Source: Atrina japonica (Eukaryota > Mollusca > Bivalvia > Pterioida > Pinnidae). Taken from it: a stretch of 64,000 nucleotides of DNA. The notes under the pieces were generated by a model that worked only from the letters and a program-made list of their open reading frames with translations, was not told the origin of the DNA and did not search any database. Position 1 is the first letter of the stretch. Each line of letters opens with the position of its first letter. The translations under genes and the position numbers were made by a program. The stretch lies in NCBI GenBank assembly GCA_030159075.1, contig BROG01000938.1, positions 146,812 to 210,811 on the forward strand. Direction: 5' to 3'. Shown one piece after another: positions 12,840 to 23,015 of the stretch.

Positions 12840-14215
12840 TATTGATCTCACCACATTAAATTAGCGTTTAGCCAAATGCGAATTAATTTCATTTTATTGA
12901 AATAGATTTTAACAAGTAATGTAAGTTGCAACATTTGATATTTTAAATTCTCAAAATGGAACATCGCTTTAAGAGTTGCTTCCCTACATATTTATTATGA
13001 CCAATCACAATTTTTGACGGTAATATATTCAATATACTGGTATTCGGGTATTGGACAACTTACGGACTCCTAATATAGTGCATATCGTTCAAACAAAGAC
13101 CATGAAAGATAGGGGTTAGAGTCATACGTTGCATTATCAAACGATTTCTCCGCCGTTCCAAGTTAAGTGAATCGAACAATATACGCCTCGTCGAGCCATT
13201 ACAGTGCATTCGCTCTTTTAAATCTGTAAATCACAATAGATTTTCACTTTTTGATTTAAGGCTTTTGGTATTTATATAATAACCTTCGGTCAAAAAAGTA
13301 AAAACAATATATTATTAATATGCTCATTTTGATCAAAGTTATAAAAACTCAAATCGAAAAATGGTATGTATGCAGATACTACGAAGATAGTATTACGCAA
13401 ACACGCCAATCTCTTTTACGAATTTATGTGTATGTGCATGCATTTGATTTACCATCTCGTATGATTTAATTAACTATTTATATCATATGTATAGAAATTC
13501 TACCTCGATACAATTTCACTGATGTGTAAAGAGATAATGGGCATACCGTTAATGTCTGGTGTTTTAAAATGAAATCATTAATGAATGCGTAAATGGTTTT
13601 TTGTCTCCCTCGTTCCATTGCATTGTCATTTCGTTTTGTAAACACCGTTTAGGTATTGGTTTCCTCGGGTCTCATTTCTTTTGTTTCACTTTTAACAGTT
13701 CCCACGGGTAAAGCAATGACGTAACAGAAATATGTTTAGAGGAATCCGGGTTTGTGCGATATTTTGCATGACTCCACAATAAGTATCGTATTCACTTGTT
13801 ACATCTGATAGGTACCCAAAAAATTGACGAGTTCAAACCATACCTCAACTTCTCTAAAATATTAAAAGAAAAAGAAAAAAATAAACTTTCCAAATTATAG
13901 GCCTGTCGATTTCAAAACGTTTTCACACAAAGTTGAGTGTTAGTCGAAATCATTAATTATACAGTAAAAAGTAATAAGCCAAAAAAAATGTAAATAAACG
14001 AAAGCTGTTTAATTGATTCCAAACATTTATTTTGTTATTCGTTAAGCTAACAATGAATGGGCATAAGGCATATCAATCATTATAATAGTCACTCTATACG
14101 TGAAGCCTAATCACCGTTATGATAAAAAAAATTATATCACAATTACTCTGCTTGAATAAATGAAATTTTGAGTAACCAGTTCCTTGTTAAGTCGTATGTA
14201 CCAATTGTGACGAGG
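12840..14215. other. Intergenic DNA upstream of the peptide gene
   Basis: I see no exon or recognisable repeat. It would be intronic if the non-coding first exon proposed at 2.3 kb is right. Confidence 0.4.
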
Positions 14216-14219
14216 ATTT

Positions 14220-14430
14220 ATTCCTCACTTATTCCATTTAGATTTGAACTGTGGACTTACGATGTGTGTGAACGGTCAACTGGAGATATGCACTCCTCCA
14301 TAGCATCTGATTCCAGCTCTTGATTTTTAGAAGTCAGTGTTTGCCCAGTATTCACTAGATTGTTAAACGTATCCTGGAGATCCTGGAATATTTTTCTTTG
14401 GTATCTTTGATTTGATATCTAAGGCAACCT
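14220..14430 (+). mobile_element. Truncated Penelope-like 3' end
   Basis: It matches the dispersed 3' segment in sense orientation: GTGGACTTACGATGTGTGTG, CACTCCTCCATAGCATCTGA and AGTCAGTGTTTGCCCAGT blocks. Diverged and non-coding. Confidence 0.5.
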
Positions 14431-14600
14431 TTAACATTATTTGAACGACTCGAACAAATGTAGTCGTAGGACTTCCGGGATAGTATAAAATAATTAGTTA
14501 TCAAGACCAATTAGCAAAAAATACACTCTATTTGATTTTAGTAAGCCCTATATGACAATTGAGGATAGATTCAATGTAAATAATTATTTCTTTATTTCAG

Positions 14601-14775
14601 AGTGACACAGGAATGGCGTCCTATATAATTTTCTGCTTAATAATTGTATGCACACTGTCATCTACAGTACAGGGTCTCTTTTACACCATCAGCAACGGAA
14701 ATAATTATCCAAGAATTGGTAAAAGAAAAAACACTTTACACCAAATTGTTGAATCAAATAGACTTGGTTTCAAAG
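14601..14775 (+). CDS. Neuropeptide precursor, first coding exon
   Basis: The exon begins after the acceptor AG at 14599-14600. It has 12 bases of 5' untranslated sequence, the ATG at 14613, the signal peptide, the complete predicted amidated peptide and its GKR processing site. It ends in phase 1 at 14775 before the donor GTATGG. An ATT microsatellite starts a few bases into the intron. Confidence 0.78.
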
Positions 14776-16951
14776 GTATGGGCAATATTATTATTATTAT
14801 TATTATTATTTCTCTCGAACGAATCTCGTCGAGAGGCATATTGTTATTGTTCGTTTCTTTTTATTTTATGTCTCGAACGAATCTCTCGATTCATACCATC
14901 GTTTCTGTCAATCATTTCTTGAACTCGAATTTATAATAGATGTATACTTCGAAAGAATAATCGGTTATGAGACCAGGACTCAAAAACCGGAATGCATTGT
15001 CAATAGACCATCTTAAGTTCTTACTTAATCCGTTGTTGGACCTGGATTTTTCATGCGCCGATTCATCTTCGATAGTCCTAGCGATTTCCGGTTTGTGTAT
15101 TTGCAGTGATCAGGAAATAAAATGCAGTTATATCTGAAGGGCAAATTATTGTCATTAGTCTATTTATGTTAAAACAAATTTACATTAACGTCTACACTCT
15201 ATACCAAACATGGAATATTGTGACAGTTTTATTTATTGTATGAAATCGAGCATTTTATTTCTTGATCGAGGCAAATACACATACCGGAAATAGCTAGGGC
15301 TAACAAAGTTGAAGCGGCGCAAGAAAAATCCGGATCCAAAAACTGATTTCGTAAGAACTCGAAAATGGTCTATTTTCTTTAAGAGTAACCACTATAAAAC
15401 AATGACTGTATCCTATCTTTTGAGATATACGAAATATCACTTCGATAAAACATATTCAACTGATACCAAAATTTCAAAAGGAACCCAACCGGTATAGCAG
15501 TAGGGATAACAACCAGTGGGTTCAGTTGATGTATATATAGTTTTACAAAACCAGAAACCAAAACCTATATCTCCACCATAACTTGTATTGTTATACCACT
15601 CTCATGCGGTTGTATAAACGAAGCTGCAGTTATTTAATTATGTACAAATAAATCACAGGGCTGAATAAATCTCATTGACTGAAAAATTAAAATTTGACCC
15701 CGCAGTTTTACTGTAATAAAAATAATGGCCGCCTCGGAAACTGATTGTGCATTAAGATGCATCAGGCTTGTTGCCGATATAATATAGAAAACCTTGGAAA
15801 TTTTTCTATATAGAAAAGCTTCCCGACGGGGGAAAGTTTTCTATATAGAATTTATTCCGCCTTCTCTGTATAGAAATCTTACTACCTGTACGTTATAGGA
15901 GTGGCTTTTTCATCGATAGATAAATGTCTTTTTTCAAACTATCTTCCAGGATTCCTAAATACATGCAATGCAGAAATAAACATCGAAATTAAATGTTTCT
16001 GTCAGTGGCTGTAATGATTTTTATATGTTTCGTTAAGTTTTTAATTAGCTGATTAATCATTGGTTATTTAATATATAAAACATATATGAAGAATATATTG
16101 CTACTCATTTTCCAATTGTAACACATTAAGTGTTTTTGTAAATCTATGGACTGCTTAATGATATATATATTTCGCGGACATTATTTGACATTAATTAATG
16201 TACTCAGTATGTAACTAATAAAAACATCTTATGATTTACCAACAAAATGTACAAAATTTCAAACTAGAATTTTATATTACTACAAAATAGAAAAAAAATT
16301 ATAAATCCACATCTCAGCAAGCTTTGTTCATAAAAAGGTAAAATAATTGTGAAACGTATCTTCATAATCACCAAATATGCATCTGCATTTTTTCTCTTTT
16401 GATAAAAAATGTGCATCATTGTGTTTTTAGTTTGTAATGTCAATGTGTGGTTTGTTCTTTTCATGTTTCATGTTTCAAAATATTGAGAGCTAAAACGAAT
16501 GATTGAATATTCAAGCCAGTATTCTACAATTTTTTTTATTTGGTTTCACGTAAATATACTTCCACTGTCTTACTGTCTAAACAAACGGTGGCTAAAAACC
16601 CAAATACATTTAATAGTCATATGTACTGCATTCATTTGGATCTATTTATCATAGAATTACATACAAATAGTGCCAATTTGTATTCGAAATTGCAATAATG
16701 TACCATTAGACATAAGATACAGTGTTATCGATCTAACTTGACAAGACGTACAGAAGTTCCCGTTCAATTTTTACCAGATGTTAATTTAATTGCATTTTTT
16801 TTGTAAACTAAATAAAATTTTCGTAGTAATAATATTTTTCATGTTTATTTTCTCTTCTTCAGGAAATAGTTTGGAAACCAGGAAAAGAAATTTGGTCATC
16901 GTTGACGATATGGCAGCCTATGGGAAATGGTTGTTCTTACGGGGAGACTAA
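14613..16951 (+). CDS. Amidated neuropeptide precursor, PRIamide / ETH-like (2 coding exons)
   Basis: Joined coding exons 14613-14775 and 16863-16951 give an 83-residue secreted precursor. Residues 1-21 are a signal peptide with a hydrophobic core (IIFCLIIVC). Residues 22-35, LFYTISNGNNYPRI, follow at once and end in Gly36-Lys37-Arg38, the classic amidation and dibasic cleavage signal, so the predicted product is a 14-residue C-terminally amidated peptide. A second basic site, Arg-Lys-Arg 61-63, would release a 20-residue C-terminal peptide that ends at a TAA. The donor GTATGG and acceptor CTTCTTCAG join in phase 1. An acceptor (TTTATTTCAG) 12 bases before the start codon implies a further non-coding 5' exon. 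The ending -NxPRIamide recalls arthropod ecdysis-triggering hormones and the wider PRXamide group, whose peptides act on G-protein-coupled receptors. Assignment to ETH is inference; a secreted amidated peptide is well supported. Confidence 0.8.
15000..15380. mobile_element. Fold-back element in the peptide-gene intron
   Basis: Two arms of about 130 bases (15000-15125 and 15240-15380) are imperfect reverse complements, for example GATTTCCGGTTTGTGTATTT against AAATACACATACCGGAAAT, and CAGGAAATAAAATGC against GCATTTTATTTCTTG. The 115-base centre is unique. This is a MITE-like or fold-back structure with no coding capacity. Confidence 0.7.
15803..15849. repeat. Hairpin-forming inverted repeat
   Basis: TTCTATATAGAAAAGCTTCCC is nearly the reverse complement of GGGGGAAAGTTTTCTATATAGAA across a four-base loop. 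A further TTCTCTGTATAGAA half lies just beyond. Confidence 0.6.
16863..16951 (+). CDS. Neuropeptide precursor, last coding exon
   Basis: A pyrimidine-rich acceptor (TTTTCTCTTCTTCAG) precedes 16863. The phase 1 join keeps the frame and gives residues 55-83, including an Arg-Lys-Arg cleavage site and a C-terminal peptide with the acidic-hydrophobic stretch VIVDDM and the ending KWLFLRGD. TAA is at 16949-16951. No canonical AATAAA is obvious in the next 150 bases, so the 3' end is undefined. Confidence 0.75.
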
Positions 16952-17227
16952 ATTATTGCACGGACAAATACGGATCCGGTTTATATATAAATTAGAGCTT
17001 TATATAATTTCTAATCAACAGTTATATTTTTTCAATAACTCATAAATTTTGCATTATATGTGACATTAAAACTATTTCATGGTCAAAAAGTTATTCCAGT
17101 ATATTTTATTTGCAAATATTTGCACATTGGAAAAATGGCGAATAACTCAACAAGAAACGATATATTGTTTCCATATAAGATAAACCACATATACAAAATT
17201 TAAATTCCTTTTTAAGCTAACCATGTC

Positions 17228-17305
17228 CTAGCTGGGGTTCGAACTCTCGACCAACGGCACCATCCACCCGACTCTCGTGTATGACGTTCTAAACCATTCG
17301 GCCAT
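17228..17305 (-). other. tRNA-like sequence
   Basis: The minus strand carries an A-box-like TGGCCGAATGGTTTAGA and a B-box-like GAGAGTTCGAACCCC at Leu/Ser-tRNA-like spacing. I could not fold a clean cloverleaf with paired acceptor ends, so it is probably a tRNA pseudogene or SINE head. Confidence 0.4.
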
Positions 17306-17877
17306 CTACTCATTCACAAAAATGAATATTTCGATACCGGTGTTTATGATACCGAATTTGAGAACGATGTCATAGAGAAAGAGGTGAAAACTATAAGCCC
17401 ATGTAAATGACAAGGGGTCAGAAGATTCGAGGAGAGAAGAAAGATAAATATGTAAAGCACGAATATCACTAAAACGATTAACATTAACCATGGACCTTGG
17501 ACCATGAAGGATGCTTATCTGTGTAAATAAATTATATATAGAGTGAACACTGTATTTTAATCAACCAATAAATCAGCCTGTAGATCAACATTGTGACATC
17601 CTTTAAATGCTGCGCAACAATCGACGCCAATATGGCATTTCTCTTTATCGAGCAATAGATTCTTCGAATCGCAAATGGGTTTCGGCTTAGAATCCAGTTC
17701 AAACATTTTTATCAGAGTTAAACGCGCGGAAAATCACGAAAAACAACTTTAAATCAAACTAACCAGTCAACGTCTTCTCCTGACATCATAATAACGTCAA
17801 ATATAATAAATAAATGAATAAATGAATAAAAGAATTTTAGTGAATAAATACATAAGTTATGGAAAAAACAAACAAAA

Positions 17878-18056
17878 TACAGTGAAACTTGTGCATAAAA
17901 ACCTCCTGAGGGAAACAACAAAACCGGTCTTTATAGGGAGGTGGTCTTTCTATTAAGGTTGATTTGTACATCAATGGTACTATTTATATTATGGACAACA
18001 AAAATGTTTGTTTTCTTTATACACAGGTGGTCGTTAAAGCAGGTTTTACTGTAGCT
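17878..18056 (+). repeat. Dispersed repeat, GTGAAACTTG family
   Basis: ACAGTGAAACTTGTGCATAA, then GGGAGGTGGTCTTTCTATTA, then GGTGGTCGTTAAAGCAGG-like and TTTTACTGTA follow the same order as in the copy at 915-1060. Confidence 0.55.
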
Positions 18057-18597
18057 ACTTTAATTTCGTTACAAAACAGTTTGTCACCTTAATTTCGTCA
18101 TAATATATTTTGTCACTTTAATTTCGTTATTAAATAGTTTGTCACCTAAATTTCGTTATAAAATATTTTCTTACTTTAATTTCGTTATAAAAGTCACCTT
18201 AATTTCGCTATAGAATATATTGTCTTTTTAATTTCGTTATTAAATAGTTTGTCACCTAAATTTCGTTATAAAATATTTTCTCACTTTAATTTCGTTGTAA
18301 AAGTCACCTTAATGTCGCTATAGAATATATTGTCACCTTAATTTCGGTATAAAATAGTTTGTAATTATAATTTCGTTATACAATAGTTTGTCACCTTAAT
18401 TTTGTTATAAGGTTGTTAGTAAATTTAATTTCGTTATAAAAGTTTGTCGCTTTAATTTCGTTATAAAATGGTTTGTCTTATAAATTTCGTTATAAAATGG
18501 TTTGTCACCTTAATTTCGGTATAAAATAGTTTGTAATTATAATTTCGATAGACAATAGTTTGTCACTTTAATTTTGTTATACAGTAGTTAGTAAATT
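18057..18597 (+). repeat. Irregular tandem array (TTTAATTTCGTTATAAAATAG)
   Basis: About 16-18 degenerate units of roughly 27-32 bases built around AATTTCGTTATAAAATAG and TTTGTCACCTT. It runs straight into the long TA tract. Confidence 0.8.

Positions 18598-18600
<3 letters not shown>

Positions 18601-18684
<84 letters not shown>
18601..18684. repeat. TA microsatellite
   Basis: About 42 uninterrupted TA units immediately follow the tandem array. It could extrude as a cruciform and is a likely site of length polymorphism. Confidence 0.95.
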
Positions 18685-18686
<2 letters not shown>

Positions 18687-18689
18687 CCG

Positions 18690-19500
18690 AGAATTAAACA
18701 TGGATAATATTTATTTTGTGAAATCATGTTTATGCGGGGTATAAACTTCGTGACATTAATGGTTTTGTAACAATGAAAGGATGGTAGCATTTCACAATTT
18801 TATTGGTACTTCTGTACATAAATCCCTTGTCATTGTTGCTATTCATCTGTCAATTCATTGAAAGAAAACTTCAACGCTAATGAAAATGGAGGTCCGAAAT
18901 TCAATTTATTCCCATGGCAATTTACAGAAAATTATAAAAGGAAACACGCCCCCGAATCATTGAAAGAAGAAACAGTTTTTTCTTGATAAATGTATTCTCC
19001 GGACTATGATTTCAACCGGAAAGGTTCCCTGTCAGTTGCGCGATTATCAACGGAGTCATTTATATCTCACTTATATCTTAGGTCTGGAAATCGTCATTCT
19101 CCCAGGTTGGACAGGCGTGGCTGCCATTTTTCCAAGTCCGAATTTCTTTGTCCAAATCCTAGGGTGAAGACAAGCTACACGGGCTATGACGTCACAGTAT
19201 AATTTTATAACTAGGACTTATTTTTGATGAAAATACAGTGCATTAAATGTTGCATAAGATTTTACTTACGTGCATAAACATGCGTTTTAAGCATGCGACA
19301 AAAGTAATCAAACAAAAGTGTGTTGAGTTGAAAGGGAAATCTTCCTTCGGGACACTCTGATTTGACAGCCACACTCCTACCATTCCGGTGGATATTTCCT
19401 TATCCACTCTACACACCCATGTGAGATTATATTATTCTTTGTGAAGAAATTCTTATATATTGAAGGTAAACATAGACTAATAGAAAATGCTATGGACTCT
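18690..19500. other. Intergenic DNA, nothing recognised
   Basis: An open frame at 18990-19202 has no domain or splice support. Nothing else is seen. Confidence 0.4.
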
Positions 19501-19741
19501 CTGTTTGTTTGTTTGTTGTTGTTTACCATCCCACTCAAGAATATTTCACTCATATGGAGACGTCACTAAATGCCGGTGAAGGGCTTCAAAAATTGGCCTT
19601 TGCTCGGCACTTACGGCCATTGAGCAGTGAGGCTTTTTGACTGTCTCATCCGCAGGACAGGAAACCAACCTGTCGCCGGCTGGACTCGAACTCACGACCT
19701 CACGATCAAGAGTCCAGCGCGCTACCGACTGAGCCAGCCTA
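19501..19741 (-). mobile_element. tRNA-derived SINE, copy 3
   Basis: The reverse complement of the family: TTGTTGTTTACCATCCCACT tail at the left, ACTCTTGATCGTGAGGTCGT and the GGCTCAGTCGGTAGCGCGCT head at the right (minus strand). The AACGTGCCGACACC block is deleted. Confidence 0.85.
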
Positions 19742-19749
19742 TGGACTTT

Positions 19750-20850
19750 CCACATAAGAAATAACTTATTCGTTTTGTTTTAGTTTATTATTGTCAATAG
19801 ATGAACTCGAAAAAACACTTTTTAACAAAATTTAAAGAGTGATTGGCAATTGCATTGATAATTGATCCAGATACATGTAGAATACCACGCTGTTGATTTT
19901 TGATATTCAATATATCAGTCGAGACTTAGACAGTATCGTCTAAGCAAGCAAGCAAGGTTCAAAGAGCGTATTGCAATGTTTTCGTGCCGAGACTCATATA
20001 CTTCATGTCAAAACTCAACAACATGACATTAGTCTTATCTTGTAATAGAAAATAAAGATTTGTCACAAATACGTCCGGATGGCCCAGATTGTTCAATTGA
20101 CGTGAAATTATCTGCTGTCACTTTTACGTCATAAAAATGTGCGCACTTATGCGCATGCGCTAATGTTATCGGACATTTGGCGGATAAACCTAACGAATAA
20201 ATATCAGGCAGGTGTTATAATGTCAATATGTAAATTAAAGCATAAAGTTTGTACGGTACATTTTTACAGAAACATTTGACTAATTTTTGGAAGACAACTC
20301 AACTGCGAGAGAATCAGATTCGCAACTGACAATACAATCTCCGTAGTATATATTGACATTGATGTGATACCACATTTATATATAAAAAAATATTTTAAAA
20401 TCATTTCCCGTGTAATTCTAGCAAAATTCATGCATACATTTTCCAATTTTTTTTCTCATTTTTTAGTAATGATGAGTTTTGCAGTGTAAAATATATAATG
20501 TCCTTTTAAATATGTTTAAATAGGAACGGATATTCGAGGAACTGATTTGGGGTCTCAAAATATTGTGACATTAAAATAAATGAATCTTAAAAACCGAAAT
20601 GATTTTATTATGACAGAATATAAAACACAATACGCGATGAAAGATGGGTTTTATGTTTGAATGTTTTCTCAAAGTTGATTTAAAAACGACTCATCATGAA
20701 TATTTTGGGAAAAACTGTATTAATATGGAATATATAGGGAATAACTTTGTCACTACTATTGTAAAAAGACCTGAGACCAAGTTTGAAGGTAGCAGTGACA
20801 TGAAAATACACCCTGATATGGGAAAATGGAGAGATGTATTTTAATGATGA
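19750..20850. other. Intergenic DNA
   Basis: An open frame at 20644-20844 (66 codons, plus strand) is unremarkable in length, shows no known domain and lacks an upstream acceptor match. I do not call it a gene. Confidence 0.4.
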
Positions 20851-20854
20851 AATA

Positions 20855-21035
20855 CAGTAAACCTGCTATAGCGGCCATCTCTATATAAGGATTACCTGTT
20901 TATAAAGGCTAATTTTTTTTAAGTTCCTTGACTGCATAATTCAACTAAATTGAACCTGTGTATAAGGGTCACCTGCACATAAAGGCAATATTTTCTAATC
21001 CCTTGAGTGGCCATTATATACAGGTTTCACTGTAT
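20855..21035 (-). repeat. Dispersed repeat, GTGAAACTTG family, reversed
   Basis: ACAGTAAACCTGCTATAGCG at one end and CAGGTTTCACTGTA at the other, with CTATATAAGGATTACCTG and GTATAAGGGTCACCTG inside. It is the same family with both ends preserved. Confidence 0.55.
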
Positions 21036-21479
21036 TTAGAATTACACCCCATTGATCAAATAATATATGAGAATAAGCACATGTAACATTATGAATGGCT
21101 TTTCCGAAACTAAAACAAATGAAATTTCAAACCCAAATTTGATGTATGATCAAACAAAAACTTAAAATAATTAAATAACATTTGAAAATTTTTCCATGTT
21201 GAGTATATTTTGGATGCTGGAAATTCTGCCATAGATCGTTATCGAAAGCATGCTTGAAACGTCCAACTTGTATTATGATCTGTATTATGTTAACCCGAAT
21301 TAAAGTATTCAGACAAACACGTCATTTTGCAGGACTCTCAGATAACAAATGGTTTTAAAGCTTAACAAGATGAACGCGTTGTGGTCTGACTCATAAGTAT
21401 TCTGAATTTAGAATGTAGATGAACCTGTTTATTATGACACTGTAACGGTGTAAAAAAAACACCAATGGTCCTGTCATAA

Positions 21480-21480
21480 G

Positions 21481-21538
<58 letters not shown>

Positions 21539-21562
21539 ACATACACACATACACACACACAC
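21480..21562 (+). repeat. AC microsatellite
   Basis: A run of about 26 pure CA units is followed by ACATAC-interrupted units. The apparent Cys-Val open frames on the minus strand are repeat products. Confidence 0.95.
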
Positions 21563-21599
21563 ATAAATACTGTGATATTGGATATTTCGCAGTTATCGT

Positions 21600-21860
21600 C
21601 CAATTCAGGTAAGATGACTGGGCGGAGTAACCTTTTGATTACCATACGGATTATTCTACTCACTTTTCGGTTATGACAAACATCACGGGAAAAAATGTTT
21701 TATTCTTCTTTGGATGCCCTCTTATGTTTGCTGAGAAGAAGGGAAGATTACTCTAGTCAGTGTAATGTAAATACAATGGTATGCTTTATATCCCCCAAAA
21801 CTCACCCAGGTCAAGAAGGAGTTCACAAGACTCCAACCCGCCAGGTCGTTATATGGATCG
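21600..21860 (+). repeat. Dispersed repeat family F, copy 1
   Basis: It matches 44800-45110 in order (GGCGGAGTAACCTTTTGATT, TCTACTCACTTTTCGGTTAT, ATTACTCTAGTCAGTGTAAT). It lies within 350 bases of the receptor stop codon and so may be part of that gene's 3' untranslated region. Confidence 0.6.
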
Positions 21861-21946
21861 TTATATCCGACCGCTATTCAAATTAGGTATGACTTTAATA
21901 GTCCGTCAGATACTAACTTTAGTTTCATGTTTCCATATTTACTAAG

Positions 21947-22535
21947 TCAGTTAAAAGGTATGACAATATCATATGGGTTAGAGTCATCAACATGGTGTTT
22001 TCCTGTAGTTTCGACTATATGCTTATCATCTGTCTTATCTATTAAGATTGGTTTTTCATTTTTCTCTTCAATTCTAATGAAATAAGGATCATCTATTATA
22101 TTTGGATTTTTTTCTATTGTAACATCGCTATAATGGGGGTTATTCTCCAGACAGGGGGTTTTAGACGTTGTTTTGATATTTTCTGGAACGCATTCACTCA
22201 GTAACTTCACTTCCATATAACCCGATTCATCCCCTGCTCTTAGAGATTCCTTTTTGTTTATAGTAACTTTTTCTCCGTCAAATTTGATATCACTGTATCC
22301 AGAATCCAAATTCTGTTTGTTATTAGAATTTACTTGTGTCTTCCGTTTGGACCCTGTTCTAAACTTTAAAGAAAATCTTGCCATTCTGGATTGCTTTTTA
22401 GATTTGACACGTGGTTTTATTTTCACGATGCCGCTTCTTGATTGGCGTGCATCATATGGTGTAGAATATTCTCCTGCACTGCTGGATCCTATTACGTCAC
22501 TCGGTTCAGCATACGGCACTTCCTCGTATTTTGTC
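21947..22535 (-). CDS. Receptor exon 8: cytoplasmic tail with ITSM/ITIM-like motifs
   Basis: The exon starts after ATATTTTACAG at 22535, completes the split Thr codon and runs 195 codons to TGA at 21947. It holds TKYEEV close to the membrane, a Lys/Arg-rich patch, two SGYxx(I/V) motifs whose YxxI/V cores are 22 residues apart, NPHYSDV another 25 residues on, and a C-terminal [10 protein letters not shown]. The open frame continues upstream through a CAA/CAT microsatellite, but that part is intron: the splice acceptor and the phase of exon 7 define the start. Confidence 0.82.
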
Positions 22536-22961
22536 CTGTAAAATATCGTATTGTTTAAGTTGTCTAGTCTCAACAACAACAACAACAACAACAACAGGAA
22601 CAACAAAAACAACAACAACATCAACAGCAACATCAACATCATCATCATCATCAATACAAACAACAACAACAATAATAATAATAAACACTATGTCATTTAT
22701 TATGCAATTTGCATTTCCGCGCCTGCTTTATTTGCATAATAAAAAAACTAACTGCGCCACAAGATAGGCCTACTGTAACACAGTATTTTTCAATATTTTT
22801 ATTCGTCAATCTCACCTGTCAGGTGAGATATTTGCCTGTAAAGGTAAAAATCCTGCAGGAAAATAAAATATCCTGCAGGAAATCGACAAAATTCCACAGG
22901 GTAATAACCGTCCTAAGGGATTTTTTTCTCCTATAGGAAAATAAATGTTGCTGTGTGCGCA

Positions 22962-23015
<54 letters not shown>

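Noticed and set aside
20644..20844. A 66-codon frame between the two genes
   Set aside because: Chance length for AT-rich DNA, no recognisable domain, and a dispersed repeat starts just behind it.
22536..22672. Extension of receptor exon 8 into a Leu/Met/Val-rich N-terminus
   Set aside because: It translates a trinucleotide microsatellite. The acceptor ATATTTTACAG at 22536 and the phase match with exon 7 show the exon starts at 22535.
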